A DNA stretch of 64,000 bases from Aliishimia ponticola. GTDB taxonomy: Bacteria > Pseudomonadota > Alphaproteobacteria > Rhodobacterales > Rhodobacteraceae. The position numbers and the translations under genes are program-made. Under the pieces are notes generated by a model, which was not told the DNA's origin, searched no databases, and saw only the letters and a list, made by a program, of their open reading frames with translations. Positions within the stretch are counted from its first letter, which is position 1; every line of letters begins with the position of its first letter. This document shows, piece by piece, positions 49,726 through 58,356 of this stretch. Location of the stretch: contig NZ_SRKY01000002.1 in NCBI RefSeq assembly GCF_004803475.1, forward strand, positions 434,001 through 498,000, given 5' to 3'.

Positions 49726-50934
49726 ATGTCGCATGTAATCGTGGTCGGAGCAGGTCAGGCGGGGTCGTCCTGCGTCGCAAAGCTCAGAAATGAGGGCTTT
49801 GACGGACGGATCACGCTGATCGGAAATGAACCTGTGCCACCCTACCAGCGCCCGCCGCTTAGCAAGGCTTATCTGCTGGGAGAGATGGCGGAAGAACGGC
49901 TGTATCTGCGGCCCGAGAGTTTTTACGACGAGCAGAATATCGACCTGCGCATGAGCACAGAGGTGACAGCGATCGATACGGCGGCACAGACCGTCACGCT
50001 GGGGGCAGAGGTTCTGAACTATAGCGATCTTGTGCTGGCCACCGGCTCTGCACCCATTCGTCTGCCCGCCGCCATTGGCGGAGAATTGGGCGGCGTCTTC
50101 ACCGTGCGCACGCTGGCCGATGTGGATGCGATGGCGGAACGCTTTGTCGAAGGTGCGCGGGTTTTGATCGTGGGCGGTGGGTATATCGGGCTGGAAGCGG
50201 CTGCTGTCGCCGCCAAGAAGGGGCTGAATACCACGCTGGTTGAAATGGCGGACCGTATCTTGCAGCGGGTCGCGGCGCAAAACACCTCTGATTTCTTCCG
50301 CGATCTGCACCGTGGGCACGGCGTTGATCTGCGTGAAGGCGTGGGCTTGCAACGGCTGACGGGCACGGGGCAGGTCTCTGGCGCGGAACTGACCGATGGC
50401 ACCACGCTCGAGGTGGATTTCGTGATCGTCGGCATCGGTATTCGGCCCGGCACGGCGTTGGCAGAGGCTGCGGGGCTGAAGATCGACAACGGCATCTGGA
50501 CCGACTCCCAAGGCCGCACGAGCGCGCCGCATGTCTGGGCCGCTGGGGATTGCGCGTCGTTCCCGTATCGCGGTGGACGGCTGCGGCTCGAAAGCGTGCC
50601 CAACGCGATTGATCAGGCAGAGATCGTCGCGCGCAACATCATGGGGGCTGGTGTCGATTACGTCGCAAAGCCATGGTTCTGGTCGGATCAGTTCGACGTC
50701 AAATTGCAGATCGCCGGATTGAATACCGGGTTCGATCATGTCGTGACCCGCGCGGGCGAGGGCGACGCCGTGTCGTTCTGGTACTATCGCGGCGCGGAAT
50801 TGCTGGCAGTGGACGCGATGAACGACCCGCGTGGCTACATGGTTGGCAAGCGCCTGATCGAAGCCGGAAAATCCCCGGCGGCAGAGCTGGTCGGCGACCC
50901 TGCCACGGACCTCAAGGCGCTGTTGAAAGCGTGA
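49726..50934 (+). CDS. FAD-dependent ferredoxin/rubredoxin reductase-type oxidoreductase
   Basis: Protein of 402 residues. FAD motif VVGAGQAG (about 6-13), PPYQRPPLSKAYL, the NAD(P) motif IVGGGYIGLE (about 151-160), and the FAD-end motif VWAAGDCA with FDVKLQIAG. It should transfer electrons from NAD(P)H to a [2Fe-2S] ferredoxin or rubredoxin, usually for an oxygenase or P450; neither is in the window. AAAGGG precedes ATG 49726. Its stop overlaps rsmD. Confidence 0.91.
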   Translation: MSHVIVVGAGQAGSSCVAKLRNEGFDGRITLIGNEPVPPYQRPPLSKAYLLGEMAEERLYLRPESFYDEQNIDLRMSTEVTAIDTAAQTVTLGAEVLNYSDLVLATGSAPIRLPAAIGGELGGVFTVRTLADVDAMAERFVEGARVLIVGGGYIGLEAAAVAAKKGLNTTLVEMADRILQRVAAQNTSDFFRDLHRGHGVDLREGVGLQRLTGTGQVSGAELTDGTTLEVDFVIVGIGIRPGTALAEAAGLKIDNGIWTDSQGRTSAPHVWAAGDCASFPYRGGRLRLESVPNAIDQAEIVARNIMGAGVDYVAKPWFWSDQFDVKLQIAGLNTGFDHVVTRAGEGDAVSFWYYRGAELLAVDAMNDPRGYMVGKRLIEAGKSPAAELVGDPATDLKALLKA

Positions 50935-51488
50935 GGATCATTGCCGGGCGATACCGTGGCACGCCCTTGGCCAGCGTGGGCAAGGGGGACGCGGCAGCGC
51001 ATTTGCGCCCGACGCCGGACCGGGTCCGTGAAAGCCTGTTCAGCATTCTGGGCGGGCTTGTCGATTGGGACGGCCTGCATGTGCTGGACCTCTTCGCCGG
51101 GACGGGTGCGCTTGGGCTTGAAGCGATCTCGCGCGGCGCGGCGCAAGCGGTGTTCGTCGAGAATGGCCGCGTGGGGCAAAAGCTGATCGCGCAGAACATC
51201 GCCAAGCTGCGGGTGGGCGAGGCGGCGCGACTGTTGAAGATGGACGCCACGCGGCTTGGGCCAGCCCCTGAACCGGTCGATCTGGTGTTCCTCGATCCAC
51301 CCTATGGCAAGGGGCTGGGCACCCCGGCGCTGACTGCCGCGCGCGACGGTGGCTGGCTGGCCGAGAGCTGCGTCATCGTCTGGGAAGAAAACGCGCCGCA
51401 AGAGGCACCGCCCGGATTCGAACTGCTGTCGCATCGCAAATACGGTGATACCCATCTGACCTTTCTGGCAGCTCAGTCCGCTACTTAG
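50931..51488 (+). CDS. rsmD: 16S rRNA (guanine966-N2)-methyltransferase
   Basis: Methyltransferase of 185 residues. RIIAGRYRG and RPTPDRVRESLFSIL are the RsmD start, VLDLFAGTGALGLEA binds SAM and LVFLDPPYGKG is the catalytic DPPY motif. Start is the GTG at 50931 overlapping the previous TGA (GTGA). The role is modification of small-subunit rRNA. Confidence 0.95.
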   Translation: MRIIAGRYRGTPLASVGKGDAAAHLRPTPDRVRESLFSILGGLVDWDGLHVLDLFAGTGALGLEAISRGAAQAVFVENGRVGQKLIAQNIAKLRVGEAARLLKMDATRLGPAPEPVDLVFLDPPYGKGLGTPALTAARDGGWLAESCVIVWEENAPQEAPPGFELLSHRKYGDTHLTFLAAQSAT

Positions 51489-51724
51489 CGGCAACCGGTT
51501 CAGCGCGCGCATTGAGGTGATTTTGCGTAGCGGCGCGTTTCATGTGGTCCGCAGGCGCGGGAGTAGTATGATCACAGGCAGGAAAACCCATCTGGGGCCG
51601 CAAATCCGCCAGCAGCATCGGTTTTCGCCAAGATCGACCACCGTGCGGAAAAGGACGTTGTCCCGACCCGCATCCATGACCGCCCGCTTCAGCACATGCC
51701 GGGCAAGCACGAGGAACGCTTCCG

Positions 51725-52414
51725 ATGACATTGGTATTTGCCGCCGCCCCGACTTTCACTGTGCCACTCGCCGATGGCAGCGGAGAGTTCCCGGTGCGCC
51801 GCATCTTTTGTGTGGGTCGCAACTATGTGGCCCATGCGGTCGAGATGGGCGGCGAGGTCGATCGCGAAGCCCCATGGTATTTCACCAAGACGCCGGTGAA
51901 CGGTGTCCGCTCTGGTGCGGTGGTGCCCTTCCCCCAGGGGACAGAGAATTATCACCACGAGATGGAATTGGCCGTCTATATCGGGGCAGAGGCGTTCCAA
52001 ACCCCGGTGGATCAGGCGCATCTGGCGGTGTTCGGCTTTTCCTGCGCGCTGGACATGACGCGGCGGGATCGGCAGCAGGATGGCAAGGACCATCGCCGGC
52101 CTTGGGATCTGGGCAAGGATGTTGAAAACGGCTCCGTGCTGGCGCCGATTTCGCGTGAGTGGAATGTCACGGACACGGCGCGCATTCATCTGGAAGTGAA
52201 TGGCGAGACCCGTCAGGACGCCACGCTGGCAGAGCTTGTCTGGACGGTCGATGAGGTGATTTCTCATCTGTCCCATTACTACCGATTGCAGCCGGGCGAC
52301 GTGATCATGACAGGCACACCCGCCGGGGTCGGTGCGGTGGTTGCGGGCGACAAGATCACCGGGGGGATCGACGGGTTGCCGCCCATTGCACTGACTTTGA
52401 GCGATCCCGAATGA
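51725..52414 (+). CDS. Fumarylacetoacetate hydrolase family protein (fumarylpyruvate hydrolase-like)
   Basis: FAH-fold enzyme of 229 residues. YHHEMELAVYIG gives the metal-binding Glu pair, GKDHRRPWDLGK and VIMTGTPAGVGAV are family motifs. The short length matches fumarylpyruvate hydrolases rather than true fumarylacetoacetase (about 420). AGGAAC precedes ATG. It overlaps the GST gene by ATGA, which fits a maleylpyruvate isomerase - fumarylpyruvate hydrolase pair. Confidence 0.88.
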   Translation: MTLVFAAAPTFTVPLADGSGEFPVRRIFCVGRNYVAHAVEMGGEVDREAPWYFTKTPVNGVRSGAVVPFPQGTENYHHEMELAVYIGAEAFQTPVDQAHLAVFGFSCALDMTRRDRQQDGKDHRRPWDLGKDVENGSVLAPISREWNVTDTARIHLEVNGETRQDATLAELVWTVDEVISHLSHYYRLQPGDVIMTGTPAGVGAVVAGDKITGGIDGLPPIALTLSDPE

Positions 52415-53055
52415 TCGTCCATCACGGCTATTTCCGCAGTTCGTCCAGCTATCGGTGCCGCATTGCACTGAACCTGAAAGGGGTGCCAAGCGACTACCGT
52501 CCGGTGCATCTTGTCCGGGACGGCGGGCAGCAGAAAACGCCGGATTATACCGCGCTCAATCCGCAGCAATTGGTGCCGACCTTCGAGGTCGAGGGCGACG
52601 TGTTGACTCAGAGCCCGGCGATACTGGAATGGATCGAAGAGATTTATCCCGACCCGCCGCTTTTGCCGCCGGGCAGGCTTGCGCGTGCCAAGGTGCGGGC
52701 GTTTTGTGCGGTAATTGGCTGCGATATTCACCCGCTGCAAAACCTGCGCGTGCTTGAATATCTGGGCGCGGAATTCGGTGCCGGTCAGGACGCCAAGCAG
52801 GCGTGGTGCCAGCGTTGGATCAGCGATGGTCTGCGCGCGGCAGAGGCGCTGCTGCAGGGCCGCGCACAAAGCCGGTTTGCCTTTGGCGATGCGCCCGGCA
52901 TGGCAGAGGTTTACCTGATGCCGCAGGTGTTTTCCGCGAAGCGGTTTGGTGTGGACATGGCCGCGTTTCCAAGGCTGTCGGCAGTTGCGGACGCCTGTGC
53001 AGCCTTGCCCGCGTTCGACGCCGCCCATCCCGATAACCAACCTGATGCCGAATGA
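52411..53055 (+). CDS. Maleylacetoacetate/maleylpyruvate isomerase (zeta-class GST)
   Basis: Protein of 214 residues with the zeta-GST motif SSSSYRCRIALNLKG at 10-24, the catalytic Ser/Cys region of these isomerases, and PQQLVPTFEVEG with QSPAILEWIEE for glutathione binding. It isomerises maleylacetoacetate (tyrosine degradation) or maleylpyruvate (gentisate degradation). Coupled to the FAH gene. Confidence 0.9.
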   Translation: MIVHHGYFRSSSSYRCRIALNLKGVPSDYRPVHLVRDGGQQKTPDYTALNPQQLVPTFEVEGDVLTQSPAILEWIEEIYPDPPLLPPGRLARAKVRAFCAVIGCDIHPLQNLRVLEYLGAEFGAGQDAKQAWCQRWISDGLRAAEALLQGRAQSRFAFGDAPGMAEVYLMPQVFSAKRFGVDMAAFPRLSAVADACAALPAFDAAHPDNQPDAE

Positions 53056-53251
53056 TCCGTGTCCGATCGTGGGCGGCGGGTATGGGGGTCATCTGACGCA
53101 GAAGGTCATTGCCGTATCTGCGGTCGGCGCGGTATGGGGCAGGGGGCCGAAACCGCGTTCCCCCGTGATCGCGTAAATATTCGGTTCCGTATGGAGGGCG
53201 CTGCGGGAAGGGACGCGCAGCGCGGAGGCGTTACCACGTGGAGGCAAATTG

Positions 53252-53671
53252 ATGGCCACTGGCTTTGCACATGAAATTCGCGTCGGCTGGGGTGATTGCG
53301 ACCCGGCCAAGATCGCTTACACCGGGCGCATTCCTGAATGGGCGCTGGCATCGATCGATGCGTGGTGGGAGGCGCATCTGGACGGTGACGGCTGGTTCCA
53401 GATGGAATTGGATCGTGGATACGGGACGCCGTTTGTCAGCATGCAACTGGACTTTCGGCACCCGATCACGCCGCGCCACCGACTGATCTGCCGCGTGCAT
53501 CCGGTCCGGCTTGGGACGAAATCCATCAGCTTTGCGGTGTCCGGTTTCCAGAATGACGTTTTGTGTTTTGAAGGCGAGTTCACCAACGTATTCGTCGACC
53601 CGAACGGCTTTCAAAGCATTCCGGCCCCGGTCGAGGTGCGCGCCTTGGTTGCGCCGATGCTGCCCGGTTAG
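53252..53671 (+). CDS. Acyl-CoA thioesterase, 4-hydroxybenzoyl-CoA type
   Basis: Hotdog-fold thioesterase of 139 residues. The catalytic motif WGDCDPAKIAYTG has D17, as in Pseudomonas 4-hydroxybenzoyl-CoA thioesterase. Substrate probably an aryl-CoA. GGAGG lies 7 bases ahead of ATG 53252. It follows maiA after 196 bases that hold no gene, and its place beside gentisate-type genes suggests an aromatic pathway. Confidence 0.88.
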   Translation: MATGFAHEIRVGWGDCDPAKIAYTGRIPEWALASIDAWWEAHLDGDGWFQMELDRGYGTPFVSMQLDFRHPITPRHRLICRVHPVRLGTKSISFAVSGFQNDVLCFEGEFTNVFVDPNGFQSIPAPVEVRALVAPMLPG

Positions 53672-53813
53672 GCCGAAACAGACGGGGGCGTACAGGATGT
53701 GCCAAAACTACACAAAATACAGAATTGTACGATGCCACCGCAGGATTGGTCTGCGGTTCTGTCCGGGGTGATTGGGCTCCTGCCCACGGGCCCTTGGTGG
53801 CGTCAGGGCGTGG

Positions 53814-55463
53814 TCAGCGTGTGCGCCCCAAACGCGCATCTTCTGCGCTAAGCTGCGCATCGCGGGTCGCCGGATTGCCATAACCGCCGCCGCCCGGTGT
53901 ACGCACGCGCACACGGTCCCCGGCGGTAAGCGGGATATCCTGTTCTTTCGACAGATGTTCCGGCACGTGACACTCGCCGCCGCGCCAGACTTCGACCATG
54001 TTCGGTGCACCATCTTCCCCGCCAAGCGCCCCTTGCGGTCCAAAGCGGCCGTGATCCATCACAAAGCTGGCCCGCGCATCGCCACGGCGCAATTCGATCT
54101 CGTAATCAAGGCCAAGCCCACCCCGATGATGGCCCGCGCCGCCCGACCCTTCGCGCAGGGCATAGCGGTGGTAGAGGACGGGAAAGTTCTGCTCCATGAT
54201 CTCGACCGGTGGCGCTTTGGAAATCCCGATGGTGGAACATCCGTTGGACAGCCCGTCATGGTCGGCATTCCCGCCATATCCGCCGCCCGACAGTTGGTAC
54301 ATGACGAAATCGCGCCCCGTTTCAGGGTCGAAGCCGCCCAGGGCGAAATTGCCCGAGGTTCCGGCGGGCGCGGCGGTGACACGGTGGGGTAGCGGTTCGA
54401 CCAGCGCGGCGAACACGGCTTCGGCAATGCGCTGGCTGACCTCTGCCGCGCAGCCTGACACGGGGCGCGGGTATTGCGCATCCAGAAAGGTGCCTTCGGT
54501 CCGGATGACCTCCAGCGGTTCGAACGCGCCCGCGCTGATCGGCACCTCGGGAAAGATGTGGCGCATGGCGAGGTAGACTGACGACAGCGTCGTTGCCAGA
54601 ACCGAATTCATCGGCCCCATGCAGGGCGGCGCGGTGCCGTCGAAATCGAATGTCAGGTGGCCGGGCGTCTTGGTGATGGCCAGCTTGATTGCCAAGGGTT
54701 CATTTACCACGCCATCGCTATCGACCCAGGCGGTGGACCGGTAGGTGCCATCGGGGATCTCGTCGATCAGTTGCTGCATCTGGGCCGAGGCGCGCGCGCG
54801 CAGTTCTGTGATGGCGGCGCGGACGGTCTCGTCGCCGTAACGGTCCAACAGGGCATGCAGCCGCGTTTCGCCCACCATCAGCGCCGCGGCCTGAGCCTTT
54901 ACGTCGCCGATACGCTGGTCGGCCACCCGGATATTGGAACAGATGATCGAATAGATTTCGGTATCCAGCTTGCCCTGCTTGAACAATCGCACCGGCGGAA
55001 GGCGCAGCCCTTCCTGTTCGACCGAGGTGGCAGAGGCGGAAAACCCACCGGGGACAGAGCCGCCCGTATCGGGCCAGTGGCCGGTATTGGACAGCCAGCA
55101 GAAAATCTCGCCCCGGCGATAGAAGGGGCGGGCAAAGCGCACATCCATCAGGTGGGTGCCGCCTAGATAGGGATCGTTGACGATATAAATGTCATCGGGT
55201 TGCGGCGCGGCGACAGTTCCGGCGGCGATCATTTCGATCAGGGTGCGGGTGGAATACTGCATCGTACCGACAAAGACGGGCAAACCGCCCGCGCCCTGTG
55301 CGATCAGCGCGCCATCCTCGGCCGCGTATATCCCGTCAGAGCGGTCATTGGCCTCGGCGATCACCGGCGAGAACGCGGCGCGCGAAAAGCTCAGGTCCAT
55401 CTCGTCGCAGACCTGCTGCAAACCGGCTTGGATGACGGAAAGGGTGATGGGGTCAATGGTCAT
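53814..55463 (-). CDS. hyuB: Hydantoinase B/oxoprolinase family protein
   Basis: Subunit of 549 residues of an ATP-dependent cyclic amide hydrolase. DPITLSVIQAGLQQVCDEMD opens it, HLMDVRFARPFYRRGE and GTSGNFALGGF are typical, and the glycine-rich end GGGGYGNPATRD is the family signature. With HyuA it would open a hydantoin, 5-oxoproline or related lactam. Start ATG 55463 (GGAG upstream) overlaps the hyuA end by 11 bases. Confidence 0.92.
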   Translation of the reverse strand: MTIDPITLSVIQAGLQQVCDEMDLSFSRAAFSPVIAEANDRSDGIYAAEDGALIAQGAGGLPVFVGTMQYSTRTLIEMIAAGTVAAPQPDDIYIVNDPYLGGTHLMDVRFARPFYRRGEIFCWLSNTGHWPDTGGSVPGGFSASATSVEQEGLRLPPVRLFKQGKLDTEIYSIICSNIRVADQRIGDVKAQAAALMVGETRLHALLDRYGDETVRAAITELRARASAQMQQLIDEIPDGTYRSTAWVDSDGVVNEPLAIKLAITKTPGHLTFDFDGTAPPCMGPMNSVLATTLSSVYLAMRHIFPEVPISAGAFEPLEVIRTEGTFLDAQYPRPVSGCAAEVSQRIAEAVFAALVEPLPHRVTAAPAGTSGNFALGGFDPETGRDFVMYQLSGGGYGGNADHDGLSNGCSTIGISKAPPVEIMEQNFPVLYHRYALREGSGGAGHHRGGLGLDYEIELRRGDARASFVMDHGRFGPQGALGGEDGAPNMVEVWRGGECHVPEHLSKEQDIPLTAGDRVRVRTPGGGGYGNPATRDAQLSAEDARLGRTR

Positions 55464-57501
55464 CGTCTGCTCCGCCAACATGTATCACAAGGTTGCCATC
55501 CGCGATCCCTTCGACCCGGTCGCCGGGGGGGATCAAGATCGTCGTATCGGCCTGCTCGATCAGCGCCGGACCATCCAGCAATACGGTTTCCGGCAGGTGG
55601 TCGCGCCAATAGATCGGCGTTCGGACAACCTGACCTTCCAGTACGACATCGCGGTGGCCGGTAGGGTGTGCTTCAGCGCACCTTCCTTCGGGGGCAATCA
55701 GGCCGGACAGATCGACCGGCGCGCATACACCGATGACAGAGCAGTTGACCGTTACGACCTTGGCGCGGATTTCGGGCAGATCGACGCGGAACCGCTCCCA
55801 ATAGACTTTCTCGAACCGGGTCTGAAGCTCTTCCAGATCGGGCGTGCCATTGGGCAGCGGCACACGGACCACATGCGATTGGCCGACAAACTGCATATCC
55901 ACGCTGCAATCGTGGCGGATTTCGCGAATATCGATGGTTTCCTGTCCCAGTGCCGCCGCACCGGTTTCGATCTGTTGGGCAAAGCTGTGGCGCACCGCGT
56001 CGATCGCATCGGGGCCAAGGGGCAGGCCGATGGTCTGCACATAGTCGTGCCGAAGGTCCGCGACCACGCATCCCAGCGCGTTCGTCAGGCCCGGCCGGGC
56101 GGGGATGAGTACGCGGGGCACGCCCAATTCGCGCGCAAGCGCCGCCGCATGAAGCGGCCCGGCCCCGCCAAAGGCAAAAAGCGCGAAATCCCGCGGGTCC
56201 GCGCCAAGCGACAGCGATACCATGCGGATCGCGCCGGCCATTTTCGTATTGGCCATCTGGATCACGGCCTCGGCGGCGGCACGGGCGTCCACACCCAGCG
56301 GCGTGCCAAGATCGGCAAAGACGCGCTCCAGCGTCTCAAGGCCGACACCGCCCTTCACCGCATTCAGCCGCCCCGGATCGAGCCGCCCCAGCAGCATGTT
56401 CGCATCCGAGATCGTCGGCTCCGTTCCGCCCTTGCCATAGCAGATCGGGCCGGGATCGGCGCCCGCGCTTTGCGGGCCGACCTCCAGAAGTCCGGCGGCG
56501 TTGACTCGCGCAATCGAACCGCCACCGGCCCCGACCGTGCGCACATCCACCATCGGCACGTTGATCGGCATGGCATATTCGACCTCGATCTCGTTCGACA
56601 CGGGCGGATGCCCGCCCCGGATCAGCGCCACATCCGTAGAGGTGCCGCCCATGTCATAGGTCAGAAGGTTCTCGAACCCGGCACGGCGTCCGGTATAGGC
56701 GGCGGCCATGACGCCGGAGGCCGGTCCCGACATGACCGTTTTGGCCGCCTCGCGCGCCACCAGCCGCGAGGACACCATCCCACCATTGCCATTCATCACC
56801 AGCACGTCGCCGCGATATCCCTGATCCGCAAGTTCGCCGCGCAGGCGCGCGATGTACCGCTCCAGCAGCGGCTGGACCGAGGCATTGACCGCCGCCGTTA
56901 CACCGCGTTCAAACTCGCGCGTTTCGGACAGCAGCGCATGGCCCATCGTGATGTAATCGTTGGGCCAGATTTGCGCCGCGATTTGCGCGGCGCGTTTTTC
57001 ATGGTCTGGATTGGCATAGGCGTGCAGAAAATGGATGACGAGCGCTTCGCAGCCCGCGTCCTTCAGGGTTTGCACGGCGTCGCGCAGCGCCGTTTCATCC
57101 AGCGGCGTGACCACATTGCCCGCCGCATCCATGCGTTCGGGAACCTCCAGCCGCAGATCGCGCGGGATCACCGGGCGAAACACGCCCTTCATGCCATAGG
57201 CCTGTGGACGGGTGCGCCGCCCCAGCTCCAGCACATCGCGGAAACCTGCGGTCGTGATCAGCCCGGTGCGCGACAGCTTGCGTTCCAAGACCGCATTTGT
57301 GGTTGTCGTGGTGCCATGCACGATCAATCCGGCCTGCGGCAGAGAAACCTCTGCATCGCGAAGCGCGGTCAGCACGCCAAAGGCCTGATTGTCCAGCGTC
57401 GTCGGCGTTTTCGCGATACGGATCGCGCCGCTCGGATCGATCATCACCAGATCGGTAAAGGTTCCGCCTACATCCACACCGATAATCGCGCCGTCGCTCA
57501 C
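55453..57501 (-). CDS. hyuA: Hydantoinase/oxoprolinase family protein
   Basis: ATPase-type subunit of 682 residues with the hexokinase/actin-like phosphate motif GVDVGGTFTDLV (8-19), TTTTNAVLE, TYDMGGTSTDVALI and FGGAGPLHA. It phosphorylates the cyclic amide substrate. GTG start at 57501. Near its C-terminus residues around RCAEAHPT are coded by a copy of a dispersed palindrome (55661-55684), an unusual in-frame insertion. Follows the PCuAC-like gene by 48 bases, so all three may share a message. Confidence 0.93.
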   Translation of the reverse strand: MSDGAIIGVDVGGTFTDLVMIDPSGAIRIAKTPTTLDNQAFGVLTALRDAEVSLPQAGLIVHGTTTTTNAVLERKLSRTGLITTAGFRDVLELGRRTRPQAYGMKGVFRPVIPRDLRLEVPERMDAAGNVVTPLDETALRDAVQTLKDAGCEALVIHFLHAYANPDHEKRAAQIAAQIWPNDYITMGHALLSETREFERGVTAAVNASVQPLLERYIARLRGELADQGYRGDVLVMNGNGGMVSSRLVAREAAKTVMSGPASGVMAAAYTGRRAGFENLLTYDMGGTSTDVALIRGGHPPVSNEIEVEYAMPINVPMVDVRTVGAGGGSIARVNAAGLLEVGPQSAGADPGPICYGKGGTEPTISDANMLLGRLDPGRLNAVKGGVGLETLERVFADLGTPLGVDARAAAEAVIQMANTKMAGAIRMVSLSLGADPRDFALFAFGGAGPLHAAALARELGVPRVLIPARPGLTNALGCVVADLRHDYVQTIGLPLGPDAIDAVRHSFAQQIETGAAALGQETIDIREIRHDCSVDMQFVGQSHVVRVPLPNGTPDLEELQTRFEKVYWERFRVDLPEIRAKVVTVNCSVIGVCAPVDLSGLIAPEGRCAEAHPTGHRDVVLEGQVVRTPIYWRDHLPETVLLDGPALIEQADTTILIPPGDRVEGIADGNLVIHVGGADDDH
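55661..55684 (-). repeat. Dispersed palindrome inside hyuA
   Basis: GTAGGGTGTGCTTCAGCGCA (55661-55680) plus CC: 21 of 23 positions equal the repeat arm at 33882-33904. It is in frame and adds about 8 codons to hyuA in a surface-like segment near the C-terminus (EG-RCAEAHPT-GH). Confidence 0.75.
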
Positions 57502-57549
57502 GTGCCTGCCCCGCCTTGCTTTTGGGCGAGTAAGTCTCGCACTTGCGTC

Positions 57550-58356
57550 CTAGTCAACAACGATCACCGCCGTCGCCGTCACCGGCGTGTCTCCCACCAC
57601 ATAGGCGCGGTGGTCGTTGGTGTTGAGCGTCACGCGGACCTCGTGCCTGCCCTTGGGCAGCGCGCCGATATGCGCTTCGGGTGCGTAAAGCCGCCCCAGT
57701 TTCATCCCGCCGACATAGATATGCCCGTGGCCGACCCCGGGGACGTGGTACAGCCCGACCAGATCCTTGGAGAACGTGAAATCCTCGGCCTTGATGTCGA
57801 TATGCCAGCCGTCCGGTTCCGGGGTCACGTCAAGCGAGATCGCCGGGGCAGGCTCGCCCTCACCGACCTTGCAGATATCGCCCAGCCCGAACAGGCCGAC
57901 TTCCTCTGCACCGCCTTGTGTCGTGGGGTCGGACAACCGGGCTTGCAGGGTCACATCGCCAGCTTGTGCGAAACTCAGCGTCAACGGGATCAGCGTGCCA
58001 TCGGCAAAGCTGCCGCCCAGCCGGATATGCGCGGCATCCAGCGCCAAGGCAGAGCTGCCAGTGGGAATCGGCAGGCTGGTTTGGTCGGTGGGCACATAAA
58101 GAACGGCCGTCGTGGCCGTGCTGGACACAGCAACAAGCCGATCCGGCGGGCCGGGATTGTCGATGGACACAAGCCCCGCCGCCCCGCCTTCGAACGGGAC
58201 AACAAGCGCATCGGTCACAAGGATCGCCGGGCCGCGTTCTGCGACAAGAAGCCACCCGGCCACACCCAGAAGCGCCAGCAGAAAAAGCCATCTCGCCGCT
58301 TTCAAATCCCGCAACTCCTCGTCAAACTGCGGGTATGAGGGTGCGGGATCGGACAA
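57550..58356 (-). CDS. Membrane-anchored PCuAC-like protein, His-rich C-terminal domain
   Basis: Protein of about 268 residues. One membrane helix (about 22-39, RWLFLLALLGVAGWLLVA) precedes a domain resembling PCu(A)C copper chaperones, but the HxM/M ligand set is mostly absent (LYVP where H-x-M is expected). The C-terminal domain has conserved-looking histidines: YHVPGVGHGHIYVGG, APEAHIGALPKGRHE and LNTNDH, suitable for metal binding. Start is uncertain: TTG at 58356, or TTG at 58305 (MKAARWLFLL) with GAGGAG upstream. Function unknown; divergent from a polytopic membrane protein. Confidence 0.72.
   Translation of the reverse strand: MSDPAPSYPQFDEELRDLKAARWLFLLALLGVAGWLLVAERGPAILVTDALVVPFEGGAAGLVSIDNPGPPDRLVAVSSTATTAVLYVPTDQTSLPIPTGSSALALDAAHIRLGGSFADGTLIPLTLSFAQAGDVTLQARLSDPTTQGGAEEVGLFGLGDICKVGEGEPAPAISLDVTPEPDGWHIDIKAEDFTFSKDLVGLYHVPGVGHGHIYVGGMKLGRLYAPEAHIGALPKGRHEVRVTLNTNDHRAYVVGDTPVTATAVIVVD

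Noticed and set aside
51489-51724. Small genes or RNA between rsmD and the FAH gene
   Set aside because: Short arginine-rich or antisense frames only; no promoter, ribosome site or fold I can support.
53056-53251. Gene remnant between the GST and thioesterase genes
   Set aside because: A Gly-rich short frame is present but without start signal or similarity; treated as spacer.
55189-58338. 1049-codon open frame antisense to hyuB, hyuA and the PCuAC-like gene
   Set aside because: It crosses three well supported genes and shows no recognisable domain.
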